From assembly GCA_964402975.1 (NCBI GenBank), contig CAYOEM010000025.1:1-33592 (forward strand): DNA of 33,592 nt, in the 5' to 3' direction. The stretch is from CAMDKS01 sp964402975. GTDB taxonomy: Bacteria > Bdellovibrionota_B > Oligoflexia > Oligoflexales > RGVZ01. The position numbers and the translations under genes are program-made. Shown one piece after another: positions 16,102-26,100 of this stretch (its first letter is position 1; every line of letters starts with the position of its first letter). The notes below the pieces were generated by a model. That model made no database searches. It had not been told where the DNA came from and was given only the letters and a program-made list of their open reading frames with translations.

Positions 16102-16554
16102 TCAGACATTTAATCCAAATTTATAGGCCATTTTCATGACGTCATTAGCAACTTTTTGGTGAAGCTCAAGAAGTTTTCTATGAACTAGGCTTTCCGTCGT
16201 ATGGACCTCTTCTTGAAATTTATGCATGGAGTCACCCTCGACCTGTTTTGATGGGTGCTGCTTGATCCAAGCCACCGCTGCTTCATGCATTCTGACCACC
16301 TCCCGATGGTGGTTGATGCTCGATCGATGCGCCTCTACTTGATCTGAAAACTCTTTCATAGATTTCTTCATCGTGTCGATGATGTCCTGAGCATCGCGGT
16401 GCCTGCGATACCAGACTTCTATATCCTTTAACCAGTGGCCGTGCTCGCTTTCCCAGCGGGCGTGATCTTTAACCATTTTTTGTTCAATTGATGGTTCCAC
16501 TAAATCGACCCCCCGTTTTAAAATCCTGCTATGAGACTGCAAGGCAGGTGCCAT
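16102..16554 (-). CDS. His-rich helical protein of unknown function
   Basis: 150 residues, soluble, no signal peptide. Fourteen histidines (about 9 percent), spread along what looks like a continuous helical bundle (WLKDIEVWYRRHRDAQDIIDTMKK; HRSSINHHREVVRMHEAAVAW; VHRKLLELHQKVANDVMKMA). Several His are spaced 3-4 or 7 apart, so they could bind metal along a helix face. No family is recognised. The ATG at 16554 has only a weak AGGC upstream; the later Met27 has none. A TATAAT lies on the minus strand at 16637-16632, but without a convincing -35 box. A terminator follows the gene, so it is probably a single transcription unit. Confidence 0.7.
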   Translation of the reverse strand: MAPALQSHSRILKRGVDLVEPSIEQKMVKDHARWESEHGHWLKDIEVWYRRHRDAQDIIDTMKKSMKEFSDQVEAHRSSINHHREVVRMHEAAVAWIKQHPSKQVEGDSMHKFQEEVHTTESLVHRKLLELHQKVANDVMKMAYKFGLNV

Positions 16555-16739
16555 GAATTCGCCTGGTAAAAAAACTGTCTCTTAAAACACCCATTTTAGG
16601 CCGGCTGCGAATCATTCAAATGACCGTAATTATTATATTTTTATGTGTTTTTTATCGGGCGTGAAAATTTTCTAAAGTTTGGTCTCCCGTTGACCGATAA
16701 CCCCTTAAGTCCATTTTAGTTTTATACGAGGTTAAGGCC

Positions 16740-16979
16740 ATGAGGCTGCATACTCACATGACTATCCTAGTCTGCCTAGCGACCATCCTTACGGGTTGCG
16801 CGACATCAAGCGTATCTTATCGCAAAACAAGCAAAGCGTCTCAGAAGACGAAGAAAGTTGCCGAGCACATATCGATCCCCACACCAAGCGATAACTATGA
16901 GCTAGTGGGTAGTGACTGGGATGCTGGCGATGAAGTCCGCCGAAGGGGTAACAAAGCCCGTGGTACAAATGAATATTAA
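16740..16979 (+). CDS. very small lipoprotein
   Basis: 79 residues. The signal peptide ends in ILTGC (Cys20), leaving a mature part of 60 residues: a basic Ser/Lys-rich stretch (SYRKTSKASQKTKKVAEH) and then an acidic-to-basic tail (GSDWDAGDEVRRRGNKARGTNEY), probably disordered. AAGG lies just before the ATG. Nothing known is recognised. It is isolated, convergent with the giant gene at 16994, and followed by a hairpin shared by both strands. Confidence 0.7.
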   Translation: MRLHTHMTILVCLATILTGCATSSVSYRKTSKASQKTKKVAEHISIPTPSDNYELVGSDWDAGDEVRRRGNKARGTNEY

Positions 16980-16983
16980 AATC

Positions 16984-17003
16984 ATCACAGTATTTACTGT
17001 GAT
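16984..17003. terminator. bidirectional hairpin between convergent genes
   Basis: A perfect inverted repeat, ATCACAGTA-TT-TACTGTGAT, lies between the plus-strand lipoprotein and the minus-strand giant gene and overlaps the stop codon of the latter. On the minus strand it is followed by GATTTTAAT, a short T run; on the plus strand the tail is weak. It could be a weak two-way terminator or an mRNA-stabilising stem. Confidence 0.45.
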
Positions 17004-20000
17004 AAATTGAAAATCGCTGCAAGAGTCCTATAAATGAGCCGTCCTGTACCCCAGTAGCCGACAAATAATTCCGGTAGTCCGTCATCGTTGGTGTCAGCAG
17101 CCGTAACCGATGTTGTTGTCGTACCTTCATTACCCCAACCTTGTGGCGAGCAGTTTCCAGATGAATTCATGATGCACGTGATATAGGTATTCCCCCACAT
17201 GGACGTACCTTGTGTTCTCTGCAGTCCCACTGCATAATCCACGAGACCGTCACCGTTAAAATCACCGATATCGACCCCAGCAGGAGCTCCGTAAAGACTC
17301 ACATAACTGTTGGCAGTTCCAGAGATTTGAAAATCACCGTTGACCGTGATGTTGGAGATATTAATATTCGTAATTGTTCTAGCAGTATTGTTTGAGTCGT
17401 TTCCAGTAATCACCATATCCATACCAGTTGCAGAATTCGTAATCAGCCTTCCCCACTTCATGGACCACCCGTTCGACCCAGGAGACGCTGCATTGACTGA
17501 GTTACCTGTCTGCCGTACCCAATCTCCGATAGCGTTTCGCCGGCTAACCCAAACTGTCTGATTTGTTTGGCACAACACGGCCAGTTCAGGGCGTCCGTCA
17601 AGATCAATATCCACGGCCGATACAGATCGTGGCGATGGAGAGTCGTTACAAGTTGCTGTGGTAGCCATGATTTGATTTATAAAAATTGGGGTTGCAAATG
17701 TACCATCCCCGTTATTTTTAAACCAGACGGCGAATCCAGTCGTGTTAAGGGTTGATGCGTTCGTTCCAACGGCAACCATATCCACGAACCCATCTTGATC
17801 AAGATCTGATAGTTTCACACTTCGAGGCCTATAGTCCGCATTGGTACCAATCGGATAGAGCACCGGTGGTTTAAAGTCCCCAGAGAAAGTACCTAAGGAT
17901 ACTGCAAGTCCACGACTAAAGTAGCCAGTAACAGCAATATCTGCGATACCGTCATTATCGAGATCGGCCATATCCATTGTTGCATCGTCAAACTGCCAAC
18001 CTGTAGTAGGCGTTTGTTGCTGAACTCCCATAGAATTAAAGATCGGATCAGGAAAACAAAACAACGATCCGTTTGGACATCCACCGGCAGACGGACTTGA
18101 AAGATAGCTAGACGTAGGCCACGTGGATATTCCGAAAGACGGCGCACCACCCGCCCCCATGTATGAGCCAATAAATCCTTGATTGTGTGCGTAAGCAAAT
18201 AAATCGAGACGACCATCACCATTGGCATCAAGAACCTTGGTGTAGCCCATCTCAGCGCCTTGTAGGAATGCGTTCGGATAGGAGTCAAGCATAGCGGCAC
18301 CCTTCAAAGGATCTGAGGTGCTTGCTCCATTTTTGCCGTAAACCAACAAGAAAGTGTTGTTGTTACTGCCACCAGATGCATCCGTTCCGGCTAAAGCCAC
18401 ATCATTGCGTGTTGGGGTAATGGGAATATACAAAGTTCTTAAACCAGACTGCGTTGCGTTACTATTCATAGTGATTGTAGAGCCACTCACGGCCGTTACG
18501 TACGCAAAGTTTGGAATACCATTGCCGTAGGTATAATTAGTTGAAATATATATAGGCTGACCAACCTGCACCCCAACCGTAGAGGAAACACCGGTAATCT
18601 GGTTCGGGTTAACGCTACTGGATATCGTACCGGTAATCGTCTCGAAGCTTGTCGAAACAATCGGACGCATCATGATATCTTGGCCACCTTGGTTACCGAT
18701 GTTGGGAGCGGCGTTACCTGGAGGAGCCGGATAATCAATGCGCTTGGTCGGTGTACCCGCTTCAAAAGGTGTAGAGCATGGATTGGACGTACATTGATTT
18801 GGTATCACAGACAGACAACCATAGGTTGTATTACCGCCGCAGGTCACAATTAAAGACGGATATGCGCAGCTATTACTCCCATCCGGACAATAAGCCGAAA
18901 TTTTGTTAGCACCCGTGGTAACGGTACCGCGACTCTGAAGCTGCGGGAAGATCGCCGTTCCTCCAGTGAAGGCCGTGCTCAAGTTAGTCAAATAAACGCG
19001 GACGTTAGCAGAGCTTGCGTTGACGGCACTCGTTGCAGTCACCGCAACATCCGTCCTTTGATCGCCGTTAAAATCCTCGGCTGCTAACTGACCAAGCCAA
19101 GGTATTCCAGCAGATGCCAACCACTCGTCTGAATTTACATGAGTCTGAAAATCTCCTTGGCATTGGCCGCCGGAATAAGTCTGACGAGCGACATAAACAT
19201 AACCATTAGCCGTATTGCTTGCGTTAAAACCAGAAACCGCTATGCCTGGACAGTGATCAGTAGCTGTTGCTCTGGTTCCACTTGAGAAATTCGGCTTGGG
19301 GCCCACGAACCATCCCACCGCCGGGTAATATGTATCTCGCATAAATGCATTACTTGCCGTTGTAAGAACGGGCATATGAGCTGTGGGACCATATACCACG
19401 ATGCCTGAACTAGCGCCGGTCGTTGCTCTAGACAGAGTGATGGTGTTTGTTCCAGTATTAACGGCGGTAATGATCGTGCCTGCGTTTACGGCCGTGCTGT
19501 AGACCATCTGTCCAACCATGCTAGAAGTTGCCGCAGGACTTAGCCCTGTAATGGTCGATGCACTCGCTGCAAATGCGGTTGTGGTATAAGATACTGACGT
19601 CACAGCCGTCACTGATGTCGTGCCAGACGGCGCACTGCTCAGAGTGATGGACGTGGCTGTTTTAGAGGAAATGGTCGTACCTGGGCCGATGCCATTCCCA
19701 TAAACATAGGCACCATTTGCAATATTTTCAAATCCGGTCGCTGAAGCAAAATTAATCGTATTACCCACAATAGACGTGACCGCCGTGTTTGTATAACCGT
19801 CAAAAATAGTCGCTCGTTGACCCGAGCATGATGATAAGCATTTATTTTTCAATACAACAAAGTGCGACGGGGACGCCGACTGCGAAACCGCGATCACCAC
19901 GTCTTTTTTGCCATAATTCGTAGCATCCGGCCTTAGGTCATCGCGAACAACAAAACCATACGGATAGTTATTAGTTGAATTGCCCATCGGAACTGGGAAA

Positions 20001-23000
20001 CAATTCATACCAGTAGTTGTCGACGTAAAGTCCGGCATTCCAACACTGTCGACTGTTCCTTGGTTCCACATAACACAGAACAACCGAGAAGAACCGTCAA
20101 TAAACGCTATATCTCTAAATCCGTCGTTATCGATATCAGCAGCACGAATGTGGTTAATCGACGATGTGGCGGACGTTATGGATGAGGTGAGATTATAGCG
20201 TCTACTGGTTACATTTGCGTCTAAATAAGGCACACGGCCAGAGGGATCTATCTTTGCAATCTGAATCGCGCGTGGACTCACGTCATTTCTAACATATACA
20301 AAAAATTGCTGAGCGTTATTTGTAAGAGGAGCAATATCATGAGCCTGAGGAAAACAGGTTGCTGTGCCACTACAAGGATCTGAATTTCGCGCAGCTTTTA
20401 AATCTAGAACTTTTGCAGCTGAATTTACCTGCAAAATTAGATTCTTCGTCGTGGCAAACCCATGCTGGTCCGTGAGCGTGACCGTCACCGTATAAGGGCT
20501 ACCAACATTCGTTGTCGGTGTACCATAAATTCGACCAGTTTTTGCACCAAACAAAAGCCCATCTGGCAAGCCCGACACAGTGTATGTGAGACGGGATGTA
20601 TTATCAGACGCGCTGATAATTTCATTAACTCCGCCAGATCTTTGAATGTCGTACGCATAAGGATTACCGACCACGGCAATCGGCATGCGACTACCAATAA
20701 TTTTCGGCGGCACTGTCACATAGAGGTTAAAGCTGACGGGCCCCTTGACCTGACCATCCGCATCAGTCACTGACAGCGCAAACGAGTAGGATCCCCCGAA
20801 TGCTGCTGAGCTGTAGGCGGGAGTCCCGCTCAAAGCACCAGACGAGGATACGCTAAGACCAGACGGCAAACTACCGCTAGCAACTGAGAAAACGTAAGGG
20901 GATTTGCCACCCGTTGCCAAAAATTGATAGCTCGAGCCGTTATAAGGCAGACCCGTTGCAGCCCGTGGAAGGGTCACGCTAGACAAATCAAGCGGAGCTC
21001 GCACTCGGAGTGTGTACGTTAAGGACTGGAACTGCTGAGGAACGCTACTATCATAGACCGTAAATGTTGTCTCGTAATCTCCAACCGCAGCGCCTGTAAA
21101 CCCGCTGAGGGCACCCGTACTTGAATCTAATGAAATTCCAGCGGGCAAATCGATAGCGGAAAACGTGTAGGGTCCGGTACCGCCCTTTTTACCTATGGTT
21201 GCAGAATACATGCTTCCAACAATAATCGGAGCAAAGCTCGCAGTTGTGATCGTGACACCGGTAGCTGTAGCAATACAGAAATTAACTGGAGGCGATGCCT
21301 GTTCGAACGCATCAACTGCAACGATTGTAAAACCCCCGGCTGGACATGTGGTCGCCGTGCTTGCTGCGCCGCTAATTTTACCGCTAGCATCCATGGTTAG
21401 ACCAGCCGGAAAACTACCCACAGTCTTTACAAACTCATAAGGCCCTCTTCCGCCGGTGGCAAGAAGCTGGAACCCGTATGGAGCACCGATCACAGCCTTA
21501 TCAGGAGTTAGCGCGGAAAGAGTGACAGATGAAATCCTTACCTTAAGACTTAAAGTGACGGCTCCACTGCGAATACCGCGAGAGTCCCTCGCTCTGACAG
21601 TTATTGGAAATGTTTTTCCACCACTAAGCTGCCCCTCACCCACCGCTGGCTTGCCAAAGAATACCCCGGAGCTTGAAAGAGCAACGCCTGAAGGCAGTGA
21701 TCCGATATATTCAAAACTATAAGGACCAACACCCCCACTGGCTGCAAGTGCAACATTGCCGTTATTAAAGACATCTTCCTCAAATGCATCTGCGAGACTC
21801 GATGTCACGACATTCACTTCAAATGCCGACGTAGCAATCGAAAATGTCTTGTCAACCTTGATGCCATTCACGTCACTGGCTGAAATAGTGAAAGACCGAG
21901 TTGAACTTGCCTCAGCTTCATCAACATAGCCCGTGATCGAACCAGCAGCCGCGTTAAAAATTAAGCCAAGAGGTAACACCCCATTTTTATGGGTGTACGT
22001 ATAAGGACCTTGGCCGCCGACTGCAAACACAACTGCGCTGTAATAGTTACCGGGGCGAGCATTCGGAAAAGAATTGGGACCCATCCCAATCGTATAATTT
22101 GCAACACTTCCCGTATAGGTCATGGTTGTCGATAGCTGCTTTGAATCTGTAACAGTAACCGTGAACAGAAAAGACTGGCCGGCCTCTGAAAACTCCGGCA
22201 CCCCCGACAGAAGTCCTGTCGACGAATTGAGACTTAAACCATTTGGAAGATCTGAAGCAGCAGTGCTAAACGAGAACGGCGCTGTGCCGCCGATTACACC
22301 AATAGAAGCGCCGTAGGAAACACCAGCACTCATGGAGGGAAGATCAGCTGTAATGATTGCAAAAGAGGAGGCCGCACTGGATTTAATGATTCCCACATAG
22401 CTTGATTCAATCTCCTCACCAGAGGAATCTTTCACGGAAATTTTAAAGCTGTAGGATTTGTTAGCCGTATGGGCCGGGAGTATACCGCTTAGATAACCTG
22501 AGTCAGCGTCAAGAGCAACACCATCGGGCAATACCCCGTCTGAAATTGAAAACTTGTACGGCTCAAGTCCGCCGACAACGACCATAGGATAGGAATAGCT
22601 AAGCCCAGCGACGAAATCTGCGATTTTCTCCGTCTTATTGGAAAGAACATTCGCTCCAGCTCCCACCACACCTGCATAGGAAGCCGTCGCTGATCCACCG
22701 GCCGAGTCACTCACAGTGATATCAAATTTGTATTTTTGTTTTAAAAGGGACTTGGCGATGACCCCAGAAATTACGCCCGTGCTAGCATCCAACTTTAGAC
22801 CTTTGGGAAGACTGCCAGCCGACACTTTAAAACTAAGCGGCGGCGTTCCGCCAACCACTACCAAACTAGCCGAAACACTGCCGATTTGAATCTCGTTAAG
22901 TTTGCTTGTTACTATTTGCAACGAAGCCGTAGCTCCGAACTTGCCCTCTGCAACATTGGCAACCTTGCCCGTACAGGAGACCAAGCCGAAAGCAGCAACC

Positions 23001-23062
23001 AGCACAGCGATCATTAAAGTCCTCGCCGGGTTTGATGGTTTTGCTTTGGCATTCGGAAGCAT
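16994..23062 (-). CDS. giant putative-Ig / FG-GAP repeat lipoprotein A
   Basis: 2022 residues. The signal ends in GLVSC (Cys30), followed by TGKVANVAEG. Residues about 45-880 are nine putative-Ig (He_PIG/cadherin-like) repeats with the pattern GGxxPYxFxxxxGxLPxGLxLxxxTGxIxG. From about 960 to the end are eight FG-GAP-like repeats with calcium-type Asp boxes: DIDNDGFRD, DFNGDQRTD, DANGDGRLD, DLDNDGIAD, DLDQDGFVD, DIDLDGRPE, DFNGDGLVD and DTNDDGLPE, consistent with a beta-propeller. Three small beta modules (TTISSKTATSITLS type) interrupt the propeller. A Cys-rich block lies near 1390-1430. Likely a calcium-dependent surface adhesin or matrix protein. GAGGAG precedes the first ATG; Met17 with GCGAGGA is an alternative start. 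It lies 43 bases downstream of its paralogue. Confidence 0.9.
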   Translation of the reverse strand: MLPNAKAKPSNPARTLMIAVLVAAFGLVSCTGKVANVAEGKFGATASLQIVTSKLNEIQIGSVSASLVVVGGTPPLSFKVSAGSLPKGLKLDASTGVISGVIAKSLLKQKYKFDITVSDSAGGSATASYAGVVGAGANVLSNKTEKIADFVAGLSYSYPMVVVGGLEPYKFSISDGVLPDGVALDADSGYLSGILPAHTANKSYSFKISVKDSSGEEIESSYVGIIKSSAASSFAIITADLPSMSAGVSYGASIGVIGGTAPFSFSTAASDLPNGLSLNSSTGLLSGVPEFSEAGQSFLFTVTVTDSKQLSTTMTYTGSVANYTIGMGPNSFPNARPGNYYSAVVFAVGGQGPYTYTHKNGVLPLGLIFNAAAGSITGYVDEAEASSTRSFTISASDVNGIKVDKTFSIATSAFEVNVVTSSLADAFEEDVFNNGNVALAASGGVGPYSFEYIGSLPSGVALSSSGVFFGKPAVGEGQLSGGKTFPITVRARDSRGIRSGAVTLSLKVRISSVTLSALTPDKAVIGAPYGFQLLATGGRGPYEFVKTVGSFPAGLTMDASGKISGAASTATTCPAGGFTIVAVDAFEQASPPVNFCIATATGVTITTASFAPIIVGSMYSATIGKKGGTGPYTFSAIDLPAGISLDSSTGALSGFTGAAVGDYETTFTVYDSSVPQQFQSLTYTLRVRAPLDLSSVTLPRAATGLPYNGSSYQFLATGGKSPYVFSVASGSLPSGLSVSSSGALSGTPAYSSAAFGGSYSFALSVTDADGQVKGPVSFNLYVTVPPKIIGSRMPIAVVGNPYAYDIQRSGGVNEIISASDNTSRLTYTVSGLPDGLLFGAKTGRIYGTPTTNVGSPYTVTVTLTDQHGFATTKNLILQVNSAAKVLDLKAARNSDPCSGTATCFPQAHDIAPLTNNAQQFFVYVRNDVSPRAIQIAKIDPSGRVPYLDANVTSRRYNLTSSITSATSSINHIRAADIDNDGFRDIAFIDGSSRLFCVMWNQGTVDSVGMPDFTSTTTGMNCFPVPMGNSTNNYPYGFVVRDDLRPDATNYGKKDVVIAVSQSASPSHFVVLKNKCLSSCSGQRATIFDGYTNTAVTSIVGNTINFASATGFENIANGAYVYGNGIGPGTTISSKTATSITLSSAPSGTTSVTAVTSVSYTTTAFAASASTITGLSPAATSSMVGQMVYSTAVNAGTIITAVNTGTNTITLSRATTGASSGIVVYGPTAHMPVLTTASNAFMRDTYYPAVGWFVGPKPNFSSGTRATATDHCPGIAVSGFNASNTANGYVYVARQTYSGGQCQGDFQTHVNSDEWLASAGIPWLGQLAAEDFNGDQRTDVAVTATSAVNASSANVRVYLTNLSTAFTGGTAIFPQLQSRGTVTTGANKISAYCPDGSNSCAYPSLIVTCGGNTTYGCLSVIPNQCTSNPCSTPFEAGTPTKRIDYPAPPGNAAPNIGNQGGQDIMMRPIVSTSFETITGTISSSVNPNQITGVSSTVGVQVGQPIYISTNYTYGNGIPNFAYVTAVSGSTITMNSNATQSGLRTLYIPITPTRNDVALAGTDASGGSNNNTFLLVYGKNGASTSDPLKGAAMLDSYPNAFLQGAEMGYTKVLDANGDGRLDLFAYAHNQGFIGSYMGAGGAPSFGISTWPTSSYLSSPSAGGCPNGSLFCFPDPIFNSMGVQQQTPTTGWQFDDATMDMADLDNDGIADIAVTGYFSRGLAVSLGTFSGDFKPPVLYPIGTNADYRPRSVKLSDLDQDGFVDMVAVGTNASTLNTTGFAVWFKNNGDGTFATPIFINQIMATTATCNDSPSPRSVSAVDIDLDGRPELAVLCQTNQTVWVSRRNAIGDWVRQTGNSVNAASPGSNGWSMKWGRLITNSATGMDMVITGNDSNNTARTITNINISNITVNGDFQISGTANSYVSLYGAPAGVDIGDFNGDGLVDYAVGLQRTQGTSMWGNTYITCIMNSSGNCSPQGWGNEGTTTTSVTAADTNDDGLPELFVGYWGTGRLIYRTLAAIFNLSQ
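20420..22930 (-). repeat. nine putative-Ig repeats in giant protein A
   Basis: Nine units of roughly 85-100 residues, each with a Gly-Gly-x-x-Pro-Tyr strand, a LPxGLxL turn and a TGxIxG strand. The nine turns read LPKGLKL, LPDGVAL, LPNGLSL, LPLGLIF, LPSGVAL, FPAGLTM, LPAGISL, LPSGLSV and LPDGLLF. The units are well diverged in DNA. Boundaries are approximate. Confidence 0.85.
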
Positions 23063-23105
23063 ATAGATTTCGAATTCTCCTCAAGTTGGTAAACGACTTT
23101 ATCGG

Positions 23106-26100
23106 TTAATAGGACGTATTAAGCATTCTAGTAATTGTTCTGTAAATGAGCCGTCCTTGTGCATTTGCTGTACCGACGAAGATTTCTGGCAAGCCGTCAT
23201 TAGTCACGTCCCCTACAGCAATACCGCTTGGCGCAAAGTTACCAGCGTCCCATCCGCGCATATCGCACGTCCCTGTCCCGCTCGATATACAAGTATAGAA
23301 CTGGACCCCCCAGTTTCCGGCCCAATACATGGTCCGATTCATGGAGATAGCCAAGTCTCCACTTCCGTCTGCATTCAAGTCAGCAATCCTCACTGCGACC
23401 GGGAAACCATTTATCTTCATGTATGCGCTTGGTGTCCCTGAGACCGAAAACGCACCGGTACCCGTATTAGTAACCGTTAAACCAACGTTATTGATAATTC
23501 TTACCGAGTTGTTGAAAGTGCCTGGTTGATCGACACCGACCACAGCGATATCAATTCCTGTTGCCGTAGATGTCGTTAGGCGCCCGACAGCTATCGATGT
23601 ACCCATACCACCGCCGCCAGTGTTAAGAGTCAGGCCTGACTGCAACACCCACGAGCCGTCCGAGTGCCTTCTGCTTATCCAAACGATTTGACTGGAATAG
23701 CAAAGGACAACGATCTCTGGCCGTCCATCCTGATCAATATCCGGCGTTGCCACAGACCTTGGATCTATGCAGTTATTTAATATATGGTTGATGGATAGTC
23801 CTGCCTGAAACGTACCATCACCATTACCTTTAAACCAACTTGCCACTCCAGTTTGGTTACCTGATCCGTTAATTCCAATCATGACGATATCCAAGATGCC
23901 ATCATTATCTAAGTCTGCTAAATTTAAACCTCGCGGCCTGAAGTCAGATCCCGTTTTGAAGTCATATAAAGTTGGCGCCAACAAATCTCCGCTCGTCGTG
24001 CCGAGGGACGACGTAAAACCGCGACTAAAAAACCCAACTAGAGCGACATCCGGAATCCCGTCATTATTCATATCCCCGGTATCCATGGTGTTCTCATCAT
24101 ATTGGGTATACCAGGACACAAACGAGTTAAAGGTGGACGTCGGAAAGTTTTGTTGCACTCCGGTATTGTTAAATATCGGATCTGGAAAACAACCTAACGC
24201 ATCATTTGGGCATCCGCTCATATCAGGCCGAGAAACATAGTTAGCACCAACATTGCCCCCAACATTATAGTTAACCCCTCCGCTTGCTGAGGATACATAC
24301 GTGCCAACAAAGCCTTGATTGACCGCATAAGATAGCAAATCAAGTTTGTTATCGTTGTTCATGTCAGTAAGCTTTAGCATGCCGATTTCGGCGGCCTGAA
24401 TAAACGAGGCTGGAAATGAATCTAGTGCCGATGCGCCTTTCAAAGGATCTGTTGTGCTGGCGCCATTTCTTGGGAACACTTCAAAATAGCTCTGATTATT
24501 GTTCCATGAACCAGACTGGTCCCAGCCCGCCACAGCGATATCGTTGCGAGTCGGAACGTTCGGCATCTTGATACTGACATTTGATTGATTACTAAGAGGC
24601 TTGAAATTAAGTGTTATTTCATTTGGAGTTGGACCTCTTTGCCGAACGTATGCATATGGAGGAATACCTGGACCCACGACCGTCTGTCCAACCTGTATCA
24701 GGGCGTACGCTGCACTATCGACGGTCACAACTTCAGTGGTGGTTAAGAAACTTGCCGTTGCCGTCAAATTGCTCGTCGAAACTATTGGGCGGGGCAAAAT
24801 CTCATTTGCACCAGTAGGAGCTGGATAATCAATTCGCAAAGACGGCGTCGTCCCCTCAAACGGAGTTGTACACCCAGGGGTCGTGCACTGATTTGGTAAA
24901 ATAGATAAACAGCCATACGTCGAACATGTTGCTGCGATTGACGGATAACTACAAGACGAAGAACCATCAAGACAATACGTTGTCATTCGTCCTGCACCTA
25001 TTTGAACCGTCGCACGGTTCTGCATTTGTGATGTAATTGTTGTACCATTTGTGAAGATGTTCGCGTTTCCTGACGGCAAATAAAATCTAATGGATGCGGA
25101 CGATGATATGTTGTTACTTGCATTCGTCGCTGAAATCGCAAAATCCGTTAAGCCGTCATTATTCAGGTCTTCAGAAATCAAAAATGGATTTGGCCAGCTG
25201 ATGATGTTTGACCAAGACTGCCACTCATCGGCTGTGTTGTGTATTATGAAATTCCCATCACAGACACCACCACTAAATCCTTGTTTTGCAACATAGACCC
25301 AAGCGCCCCAACTGTTGGTCTGGTTACCCGCAACGGCAATTGATGGACAATCATTTGCAGAACTTGCCCTAGAGCCGCTACCGAAATTTGGCTTCGGCGA
25401 GAAGTACCAACCCGTAGTCGAGAAGTTTGCATCGCGAAGGACCCCCATTCCACCGGTGCTAATCCAAGGCCAAAACGTCTGTGGACCAAAGACACTAATA
25501 TTGGCTGCACCTGTTACCGTCGCTGTTTTCGACATAGTCACTGTCGTTCCAGAAATCCCGGTAATAATCGTTGCACCTTGAACAGGAGAGCCCTGGCATT
25601 GACCTGAAACAATTACACAAAGCTGTCGACCGACCCATGACTGATTCGCGCCGGAAGCTGTAAAGGTTGCTGAACCGTTGGTCAAACTAGCCGCGGAGAC
25701 GTACGATCCGTCTATAACTATAATGTTGACAGCGCTCATAGCCGCAATAGTCGGCCGACTCAAACTGATGGTGCTCGTTGTGGTCGCAGTAATATAAGTG
25801 CCTGATGCGATACCAGCTCCGGTCACTGGCATGCCGACCAATCCGTTAGGAGATGCCGTCAAAGCGATTGCGCCGGCAGCAGCAGCAGCCGTGTCAATAT
25901 TCAAAGTACTTGAGTTCGACGGTAGTGACGCTGCAGTCGTGCGAAGAAATCCATACCCATCAAAGAGCTTTGGTCGATTTGCAGCAGTGCAAAATGCTGA
26001 TTTGGCAGCACCAGGTCCACAATTATTTTTCATAACATAGGAGGCATTAAGGTTATTGTTATTTGTTGGTGACGTAACCACAATGTCGCGACTTCCATAG

